Part shown: positions 45,301 through 52,114 of the stretch, piece by piece
Layout of the letters: every line of letters starts with the position of its first letter
How positions within the stretch are numbered: position 1 is the stretch's first letter
Assembly (NCBI GenBank): GCA_003137095.1
Contig: PLET01000073.1
Span: 62,454 to 114,567, forward strand
Direction: 5' to 3'
DNA length: 52,114 nt
DNA from: Gammaproteobacteria bacterium
Lineage (GTDB): Bacteria > Pseudomonadota > Gammaproteobacteria > Steroidobacterales > Steroidobacteraceae
Notes under the pieces: generated by a model
Seen by the model: only the letters and a program-made list of their open reading frames with translations
Told to the model about the DNA's origin: nothing
Databases searched by the model: none
Program-made: the position numbers and the translations under genes

Positions 45301-45622
45301 CACAGGGCTTCACCAGCACTTTCAAAACACCGCAGGCCGCAGCCAGATTATGGGCCTCGCGCTGGTGATAGTGGGCGGTGTAGAAGACCACCGCGGTGGC
45401 GGCGATTTCCGGGTCAGCGCGGATCTGATGCACGAATTCGAAACCGTCCATGGTCGGCATCAGAATGTCGGATATGACGAGCGCGGGCCGCTGTGCACGC
45501 GCGCGCGCCAAACCCTCGGCGCCATCGGCGGCCTCGACGACTTCGTGGCCCTGATATCGAAGCAGGGTGACGAGCAGCTCTCGATTGAGCGCTACGTCAT
45601 CCACTACCAGTATTGTTGCCAT
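42311..45622 (-). CDS. REC-GAF-PAS-GAF-GGDEF-EAL protein, probable c-di-GMP phosphodiesterase
   Basis: The 1103-residue cytoplasmic signalling protein begins with a receiver domain ('ATILVVDDVALNRELLVTLLRYQGHEV', phospho-acceptor in 'PALVISDILMPTMDGFEF', Lys in 'VLVKPC'). An Ala/Gly-rich linker follows, then a GAF domain, a PAS domain ('RQILDNVRLISVMIDTKARITYCNDYFLSLVGW'), a second GAF domain, a GGDEF domain and an EAL domain. The GGDEF motif is degenerate ('RVGPDQFGA'), so cyclase activity is unlikely. The EAL domain keeps 'GVEALIRW', 'IAIDDFGTGYSSLSYL' and 'VVAEGVE', so it should hydrolyse c-di-GMP. ATG 45622 is preferred over GTG 45661 because the REC domain begins there. No cognate histidine kinase is adjacent. 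Confidence 0.9.
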   Translation of the reverse strand: MATILVVDDVALNRELLVTLLRYQGHEVVEAADGAEGLARARAQRPALVISDILMPTMDGFEFVHQIRADPEIAATAVVFYTAHYHQREAHNLAAACGVLKVLVKPCVPEDIIRCVEESLSAKSNGAAAAYGVAATGAGAAAGGVAAAADPAAMAAASGPEFDREHVRLITDQLSREAGELEAAYLRLSALSELNVKLASERDAEKLLQAVCTGARELIGAKYAVLVVREEGPAAERFFATSGIRADSGIMRPNLSDGPMHRVVAEGKPVRLTDLKGNPGAAGLPGDYPPLQFALAAPLASLSSIYGWILLADKLGRSEFSDDDERVLNTLGALVGRVYESDVNFAQVERHADQLQVEMRERENAVAKLRESERRFRQILDNVRLISVMIDTKARITYCNDYFLSLVGWKYDEVLGRDWFETFLPPDSAQGKLVFEALLEDNPSAWHHDGVILTRAGERRQVRWNNSVLRAASGKVIGTASIGEDTTERKLAQEKVENLNRVYAVLSGINGLIVRSSERDSLINDACRLAVDQGRFKFARIAMLDEKSGEIISKAQAGEHRDGANLKFRRAGTPDMPDIPDTLVSIAMQSQQPAICNDLQTDPRPLTYREEMLAQGYRSVVALPLIVDGKSIGCFVLINDLPDFFNDAEMRLLSELSADVSFALDHIEKAERLNYFAYYDTLTGLPNRSFFLERLTQLINSAHRAGTSFALVVADTRRFESINESFGRHVGDLVLKKVAQRFAECVGAPSDVGRVGPDQFGALILDAKDDTEVQRKVDKWWTQWLGAPFIVNGNELRLTAKAGIAKFPGDGEDANSLMRNAESALRRAKSTDDTNIFYTQQLSERFANELALEHKLGQALTHEEFVLHYQPKVDLETRKIEGVEALIRWQSPDLGLVSPAKFISILEQSGLIVGVGEWALRQACRDRYRWRALGVAAPRVAVNVSTVQLRRQDFVEMVRKILSPLGADAGIDIEVTESLIIGDVGGNIEKLKAIRDLGVGIAIDDFGTGYSSLSYLAKLPVEILKIDRSFTTTMLDDPSVMSLVSTMISLAHSLKLHVVAEGVELEEQAKILRLLRCDQMQGYLVSRPLSFDDMTAYLRREPP

Positions 45623-45691
45623 CCAGCAGCCGATCCTTTGCCGCTCGTCGAACAATGTCACCGCAATGGTGACCGCGCAGTAGTAATACGC

Positions 45692-47014
45692 TTACGTCTC
45701 CCGCATGGCAAGCGCCGTCATCGATTCCCGTGATGCCGTGCCCATGAATTGCTCGGCGAGGGATCGGTACAGCGGGCGCCGGCAGACGAAGGCGCTGGCG
45801 CCGCGGCCGACCAGCGCCGTCGCCATCAGCGGCAGCGTAAGCGCACGGTTTCCCGTCATCTCCGCCACGATGACCAGCGCCGTCAACGGCGCCTGCACCA
45901 CCCCGGCGAAATAGGCGGCCATGGACAGCACCACCATGGCACCGGCCGGCGCGTACGGCCACCACGCGTGCAGCTGCGCGCCGATACCGGCGCCGACCGC
46001 CAGCGACGGTGCGAATATGCCGCCGGGTATGCCGCTGACATAGGACACCAGCGTCGCGATCGCCTTCAAGACGGCAAAACCGGCTGTCGGCAGGGCTTCG
46101 TTCTGCAGCAGCATTTTCGATTCGGCGTAACCGGAGCCGAAGGTCGTGTCCTTCGACAGCCAGCCGATCGCCGCGATCAACAAGCCACAGGCGGCCGCGA
46201 ACGCGACGGGGCGCTCGGCACGCAGCGTGTGCAGCGCGGACGGCAGCTGCCTGCCCGCCCGCAACATCACCCGGGAGAAGATCCCGCCGCTCAGGCCGCC
46301 CACCACCCCGCACAGCGGCACCGCCAGCCACATCCGCGGCTCGTTCATGATTGCGCTGGTCGTGCCGAAATAGGTGTAGTTGCCCACCAGCGACAGGGAG
46401 GTGACGCCCGCAATGATGACCGCGGCCAGAATGGTGCCGCTGGTGTGCTCCTCGAACGAACGCGACAGCTCCTCGATCGCGAACACCACGCCGGCCAGCG
46501 GGGTGTTGAAGGCCGCGGCCACGCCGGCCGCGCCGCCGGCCAGTATGAGTCCTCGATCGACATCGGTATCGGAGAATTGAGCGAAGCGGCGCAAGGAGTG
46601 CATGATCGACGCGCCCACCTGGACCGTGGGACCCTCGCGCCCCACGGATGCACCGGTGGCGAGCGCCAGCAAGGTCAAAGCGACCTTGCCGACCGCGATG
46701 CGCAGCGACAGCAGCCGATCGCGTGCGCTGCCGGTCGGCAGCGACAGCGTGGCGATGGTCTGGGGAATTCCGCTGCCCTGCGCACCGGCGAACACGTTTT
46801 TCGTCAGCCAGGCGCCAAGCGCCAGACCCGCGGGAGCCGCCAAATAAGGCCACCAGGGCAGCCATTCGCGCGCGCGCGCGAATGCCTGCATGGAATAATC
46901 GCCGCCCTTGGCAAACAGCACCGCCGCTGCTCCGGTCGCCACGGCGCCGCCCCAGAAAACCAGGCGACGGCGCCATTCGTCGATGGCGATGCTGCTTAGG
47001 ATGCGCTCTAACAT
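45692..47014 (-). CDS. clcA: ClC-family chloride channel or H+/Cl- exchanger
   Basis: The 440-residue membrane protein has the three ClC selectivity-filter motifs: 'GAQGSGIPQT', 'GASVGREGPTVQVGAS' with the gating glutamate, and 'GIPGGIFAPSLAVGAGIG'. A second glutamate in 'VVFAIEELSRSF' matches the internal proton-path glutamate of bacterial exchangers, so H+/Cl- antiport is more likely than a pure channel. There is no C-terminal CBS pair. It is transcribed divergently from the dehydratase gene, with a small CCCCG-CGC-CGGGG stem between them, and lies 69 bases upstream of the REC-EAL gene on the same strand. Confidence 0.92.
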   Translation of the reverse strand: MLERILSSIAIDEWRRRLVFWGGAVATGAAAVLFAKGGDYSMQAFARAREWLPWWPYLAAPAGLALGAWLTKNVFAGAQGSGIPQTIATLSLPTGSARDRLLSLRIAVGKVALTLLALATGASVGREGPTVQVGASIMHSLRRFAQFSDTDVDRGLILAGGAAGVAAAFNTPLAGVVFAIEELSRSFEEHTSGTILAAVIIAGVTSLSLVGNYTYFGTTSAIMNEPRMWLAVPLCGVVGGLSGGIFSRVMLRAGRQLPSALHTLRAERPVAFAAACGLLIAAIGWLSKDTTFGSGYAESKMLLQNEALPTAGFAVLKAIATLVSYVSGIPGGIFAPSLAVGAGIGAQLHAWWPYAPAGAMVVLSMAAYFAGVVQAPLTALVIVAEMTGNRALTLPLMATALVGRGASAFVCRRPLYRSLAEQFMGTASRESMTALAMRET

Positions 47015-47091
47015 GTCGGACCACCCCGTCGTATTGACGACCCCGCGCCGGGGCCACAGAATGTAGGAATATTGATTATGGCTATATTCGC

Positions 47092-48876
47092 ATGACTGGG
47101 CGGCTGCGTTCGCGCGCGTGGTTCGACAACCCCGCTAAGCCGGACATGACGGCGATCTATGTCGAGCGCTATTTGAATTTCGGATTGACGCTCCCGGAGC
47201 TGCAGTCCGGAAGACCGATCATCGGCATCGCCCAAACCGGATCGGACCTGTCCCCCTGCAACCGGCACCACATCGTGCTCGCAGCGCGCGTCGCCGACGG
47301 CATTCGCGACGCGGGCGGCATTCCGCTCGAATTTCCGGTGCACCCGATACAGGAGACCAGCAAGCGGCCGACCGCCGCCCTCGACCGCAATCTGGCCTAT
47401 CTGGGATTGGTCGAGGTTCTCTACGGCTACCCGCTGGACGGCGTCGTGCTCACCATTGGCTGCGACAAGACCACCCCGGCATGCCTGATGGCGGCCGCCA
47501 CCGTGGATTTGCCGGCCATCGCACTGTCGGTGGGACCGATGCTGAACGGCTGGTACAAGGGCAGGCGCACGGGCTCGGGCACCATCGTGTGGCAGGCGCG
47601 GCAGATGCTGGCGGCCGGCGAGATCGATTATCCGGGCTTCATCGAGCTCATAGCCTCCTCGACTCCCTCAACCGGCTACTGCAACACCATGGGCACGGCC
47701 ACCACGATGAATTCGCTCGCCGAGGTGCTCGGCATGCAGCTGCCCGGGGCAGCGGCCATTCCCGCGCCTTATCGCGAACGCGCGCAAATGGCCTACGAGA
47801 CCGGCAGGCGCATCGTCGGCATGGTGCACGAGGACCTGAAGCCCTCGCGCATCATGACGCGCGATGCCTTCCTGAACGCCATCGTGGTCAGTTCCGCCAT
47901 CGGCGGCTCGACCAACGCACCGATCCATTTGGCGGCCATCGCCCGTCACATCGGTGCCGATCTCGAGCTGGCCGACTGGCAGTCGCATGGGCATGCCGTG
48001 CCGCTGCTGGTCAATCTGCAGCCGGCGGGCGAATATCTCGGCGAGGATTACCACCGCGCCGGCGGCGTGCCGGCGGTCGTCAACGAGCTGATGAAGCGCG
48101 GCCTGATCCGCGAGGGCGCGCTGACCGCGAACGGCCGCACCATCGGCGAGAACTGCCGCGGCTGTGAAATTCGCGATCATGACGTGATCCGCGGCATCGA
48201 TGCACCGCTTAAGGAGAACGCCGGCTTCATCATCATGCGGGGCAACCTGTTCGACTCCGCCGTCATGAAGACCAGCGTGATATCCGAGGAATTCAGGCGG
48301 CGCTATCTCAACGATCCGCAGCAACCGGATGTCTTCGAGGGACGTGCGATCGTATTCGACGGCCCCGAGGATTATCACAGCCGCATCGATGATCCGGCGC
48401 TTGCCATCGACGAGTCTTGCGTGCTCGTGATGCGCGGTGCCGGCACCATCGGTTATCCGGGCGCTCCCGAGGTGGTCAACATGCGCCCGCCGGATTACCT
48501 GATCAAGCGCGGCATCGGCGTGCTGCCCTGCATCGGCGATGGCAGGCAATCCGGCACGTCGGCATCACCGTCGATTCTCAACGCCTCGCCGGAGGCGGCG
48601 GCGGGCGGCGGTCTGGCGCTGCTTCGAACCGGCGATCGGATACGCATCGATCTGCGCCTGGCGACGGCGAATGTGCTGATCGCGGACGCCGAGCTCGCCG
48701 AGCGCCGGCGCGTCCTCGAGGCCGCCGGCGGTTATCGCTATCCGGCCGCGCAGACCCCGTGGCAGGAAATCCAGCGTTCGATGGTCGCTCAGCTCGGCGA
48801 TGGCATGGTGCTCGATCCGGCGGTCAAGTATCAGCGGGTGGCCGAAACCTTCGGCATTCCGCGGGACAACCATTAG
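47092..48876 (+). CDS. xylD: IlvD/Edd-family aldonate dehydratase (D-xylonate / L-arabonate type)
   Basis: The 594-residue Fe-S enzyme matches Caulobacter XylD over its length as recalled: '[26 protein letters not shown]', '[19 protein letters not shown]', '[18 protein letters not shown]', '[19 protein letters not shown]', '[20 protein letters not shown]' and the end '[18 protein letters not shown]'. Cysteines in SPCN, GCDKTTP and YCNTMG are the cluster ligands. It dehydrates a pentonate to 2-keto-3-deoxypentonate. Whether it prefers D-xylonate, L-arabonate or a galactonate is not resolvable. Only the dehydrogenase (18205-19128) of the same oxidative route lies in the window; the later enzymes are absent. 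The ATG at 47092 is supported by homologous N-termini although no ribosome site is evident. Confidence 0.87.
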   Translation: MTGRLRSRAWFDNPAKPDMTAIYVERYLNFGLTLPELQSGRPIIGIAQTGSDLSPCNRHHIVLAARVADGIRDAGGIPLEFPVHPIQETSKRPTAALDRNLAYLGLVEVLYGYPLDGVVLTIGCDKTTPACLMAAATVDLPAIALSVGPMLNGWYKGRRTGSGTIVWQARQMLAAGEIDYPGFIELIASSTPSTGYCNTMGTATTMNSLAEVLGMQLPGAAAIPAPYRERAQMAYETGRRIVGMVHEDLKPSRIMTRDAFLNAIVVSSAIGGSTNAPIHLAAIARHIGADLELADWQSHGHAVPLLVNLQPAGEYLGEDYHRAGGVPAVVNELMKRGLIREGALTANGRTIGENCRGCEIRDHDVIRGIDAPLKENAGFIIMRGNLFDSAVMKTSVISEEFRRRYLNDPQQPDVFEGRAIVFDGPEDYHSRIDDPALAIDESCVLVMRGAGTIGYPGAPEVVNMRPPDYLIKRGIGVLPCIGDGRQSGTSASPSILNASPEAAAGGGLALLRTGDRIRIDLRLATANVLIADAELAERRRVLEAAGGYRYPAAQTPWQEIQRSMVAQLGDGMVLDPAVKYQRVAETFGIPRDNH

Positions 48877-48904
48877 GCGGGACGATCAGCCGGACGGGGC
48901 GTGT

Positions 48905-50402
<1,498 letters not shown>

Positions 50403-50417
50403 TCTGGTTCGTTGCGG

Positions 50418-51290
50418 CTAGTGCTTCGGTTGCGGTGTCTGAAAGTACTTGAAATAGGCGCTGTCGGGCGCAATCACCAGCATGTCGCCGGCGGTGCCCA
50501 CAGACTCCCGATACGACTGCATGCTGCGATAGAAGCTGTAGAACTCCGCGTTCTTCGTGTAGGAGCGCGCATACACTTCGCTCGCCGAGGCGTCACCCTG
50601 GCCGCGGATCTGCGCCGCCTGGCGCGCCGCGTCCGCCAGGATCTGGGTCTGCTCCTTGTTGGCCTCGGCCCGGGTGCGCTCCGAGGTCTCGATGCCCTCG
50701 GCGCGCAGTTTTGCGGCCTGCGCCTTGAATGTGGCGCGCATGCGGTCGAACACGGAATCGCGCACCTGCTGCGGCAGATCGATCTTCGTGATCTTCACAT
50801 CGACCAGATCCACACCCAGCTGTTCGGCAGCCGGCCGGATGTTCTTCATCATCGCATCGGTGAATTCGGCGCGTTCGGCGGTGATCACCTGCTGCAGCGT
50901 CCTCTGCGTGACCGCTGTCTTGATGCTGTCCTTGATGGTCTCGCCCAGGCGCGCGTTGGCGACGTCCTCCGTGCCGCCCGTCGATTCGTAGTAGCGGCGC
51001 AGGTTGCTGATGCGCCATTTCACGTAGAAGTCGACGTTCAGCTGTTCCTGCTCGCGGGTGAGGAAGCGCTCCGCGGGATACAGCTGGGTGATGATGCGCT
51101 TGTCGAAGCGGCTGACGTCCTCCACCAGCGGCACCCGGAAATGCAGCCCGGGCTCGAAGTTCGAATCAATGATCTCGCCGCCGATCGATTTGATCGCCAG
51201 CTGGCCCTCGTTCACCGTGAAGACGCTGGCGCGCACGATGAGGATCAACGCAACCAGACCCAGAAGCACGTACAGCACCTTGTTCTGCAT
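50418..51290 (-). CDS. hflC: HflC, membrane-bound SPFH/prohibitin-like regulator of FtsH
   Basis: The 290-residue protein has one N-terminal membrane anchor ('VLYVLLGLVALILIVRASVFTVNEGQLAI') and a periplasmic SPFH domain ('GLHFRVPLVEDVSRFDKRI', 'VKWRISNLRRYY'), then a coiled coil ('RAEANKEQTQILADAARQAAQIRGQGDASASEVYA') and the conserved 'AEFYSFYRSMQSYRE'. With HflK it forms the cage around the FtsH protease. Its ATG overlaps the hflK stop (TGATG), indicating coupled translation and 1:1 production. Confidence 0.96.
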   Translation of the reverse strand: MQNKVLYVLLGLVALILIVRASVFTVNEGQLAIKSIGGEIIDSNFEPGLHFRVPLVEDVSRFDKRIITQLYPAERFLTREQEQLNVDFYVKWRISNLRRYYESTGGTEDVANARLGETIKDSIKTAVTQRTLQQVITAERAEFTDAMMKNIRPAAEQLGVDLVDVKITKIDLPQQVRDSVFDRMRATFKAQAAKLRAEGIETSERTRAEANKEQTQILADAARQAAQIRGQGDASASEVYARSYTKNAEFYSFYRSMQSYRESVGTAGDMLVIAPDSAYFKYFQTPQPKH

Positions 51291-52114
51291 CAGCGTACTC
51301 CGCGCGCCCGCGCCGGATCCTCAGTCGGTCCGACCTGCACTTCCGGAATTCGCGCCGGCGCGACGGTCATCGTGTCGTTGGGCATGCTGATCGACTGCGG
51401 CGTCGAGGAAATCAGCTTGTCGAGCGGCAGGTACATCATGCTGCTGCCGCTCTTGGTGTCGACGATGATCTTGCGTGAATTCTTGTACACGTTCTCCATG
51501 GTCTCCAGGTACATGCGTTCGCGGGTTACCGCCGGCGCATGCTCGTACTGGCCGAGCACCTGGTCGAAGCGCGCCGTCTGACCCTGCGCCAGCGCCAGAA
51601 CCTGCAGCCGATACGCCTCGGCGTCCTGGATGTCCTTGGCCGCTTGGCCGCGGGCGCGCGGCAGCACGTCGTTGCGGTACAGCTCCGCCTCCTGTTGATA
51701 GCGCTGGCGGTCCTTGTCGGCCTTGATGGCATCGCGCTGCGCATCCTGCACGGCATCGGGCACGTTCACATCCGTGAGATTCACGCTGAGGATGTGGATT
51801 CCCATGTCGTAGCTGTCGAGCGTCCGCTGTAACAGCGTGCGCGCCCGGTCCGTGATCGAAGGATCGAATGCGAGCGCCTTGTCGAGGGAGGCCCGGCCCA
51901 CCGCCTCACGCATCGCGCTCTCACTGACTTGGGTCAATGTCTCGTCCACGTCGCGTACCTTGAACAGCAGTTTGAGCGGATCGGGCTGGGTGTATTGAAC
52001 GGCGGATTTGACCTCCACCAGATTCGTGTCCGCAGTCAGCATGCTGGCGTCGTCGGTGACGCTGTACTGGCGGGAAACATTGACGATGATGTTGCGCTCG
52101 ATCGGCCACGGCAG
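51290..52114 (-). CDS. hflK: HflK, partial at the window edge
   Basis: The C-terminal 274 residues of HflK are present; the gene runs off the right edge, so the true start is outside. The frame is open to 52114, beginning 'PWPIERNIIVNVSRQYSVTDDASMLTADTNLVEVKSAVQY', the SPFH domain of HflK. 'RDVDETLTQVSESAMREAVG' and the coiled-coil 'KADKDRQRYQQEAELYRNDVLPRARGQAAKDIQDAEAY' follow. It partners HflC in controlling FtsH. The missing part should hold the Gly-rich N-terminus and membrane anchor. Confidence 0.95.
   Translation of the reverse strand: MPWPIERNIIVNVSRQYSVTDDASMLTADTNLVEVKSAVQYTQPDPLKLLFKVRDVDETLTQVSESAMREAVGRASLDKALAFDPSITDRARTLLQRTLDSYDMGIHILSVNLTDVNVPDAVQDAQRDAIKADKDRQRYQQEAELYRNDVLPRARGQAAKDIQDAEAYRLQVLALAQGQTARFDQVLGQYEHAPAVTRERMYLETMENVYKNSRKIIVDTKSGSSMMYLPLDKLISSTPQSISMPNDTMTVAPARIPEVQVGPTEDPARARGVR

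Noticed and set aside
47083..47092. TATATT just before the dehydratase ATG read as a -10 box
   Set aside because: It would place the transcript start inside the coding region, yet the N-terminus from 47092 matches homologues, so the real promoter is probably further upstream.

Overview
The window is a GC-rich proteobacterial chromosome segment, most likely from a gammaproteobacterium of the Xanthomonadales/Nevskiales (Steroidobacter-like) kind. This is inferred from two core blocks in a typical gammaproteobacterial order, rpsF-rpsR-rplI-dnaB-alr with rlmB-rnr on the left and hflK-hflC-DUF2065-purA on the right, and from carbohydrate loci built around a TonB-dependent receptor (TBDR).

Left core block (1-8821): a small heat-shock protein behind a sigma-32-like promoter; then, on the minus strand, rnr, rlmB, rpsF, rpsR, rplI, dnaB and alr; and a tRNA-Leu(CAG) with its own promoter. 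dnaB carries an intact-looking 345-residue intein with a LAGLIDADG endonuclease. It sits two residues upstream of the position I know for the cyanobacterial DnaB intein.

Accessory block (about 8.9-48.9 kb): a plant cell-wall (hemicellulose/pectin side chain) utilisation island lies between tRNA-Leu and purA. In order it encodes a tetrahydrofolate-dependent aryl O-demethylase, a tannase/feruloyl esterase, a cation/proton antiporter, two divergent GH3 glycosidases, an L-arabinose/D-galactose 1-dehydrogenase, a TPR-sulfotransferase, a JmjC/cupin-like protein, a secreted protein with three four-cysteine modules, two tryptophan-halogenase-like flavoproteins, a TBDR, LysR and LacI regulators, a GH35-type beta-galactosidase, a XylE-like symporter, a small membrane protein, an amino-acid permease with a cupin, a lactate-permease-family transporter, xylulokinase and xylose isomerase, a REC-GAF-PAS-GGDEF-EAL protein, a ClC transporter and a xylonate/arabonate-type dehydratase.

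The island appears to be wired by one palindromic operator, roughly ATGGTAGCGCTACCAT. I find eight good copies and one weak copy, each in a promoter region of a different transcription unit between 12.2 and 39.5 kb. Several overlap a plausible -10 box. The only LacI-family gene in the window (32955-34016) is the obvious candidate repressor. The proposed flow is: polymers are trimmed outside or in the periplasm by the esterase, GH3 and GH35 enzymes; oligomers enter through the TBDR; sugars enter through XylE; pentoses are processed by XylA/XylB and by an oxidative dehydrogenase/dehydratase route; ferulate-derived methoxy-aromatics go to the O-demethylase.

The least understood part, and the best candidate for an undescribed system, is the TBDR, two halogenase-like proteins, JmjC-like protein, TPR-sulfotransferase and 12-cysteine secreted protein group (19.2-29.9 kb) under the same operator.

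Right core block (48905-52114): purA, DUF2065, hflC and the 3' part of hflK, which runs off the window edge.
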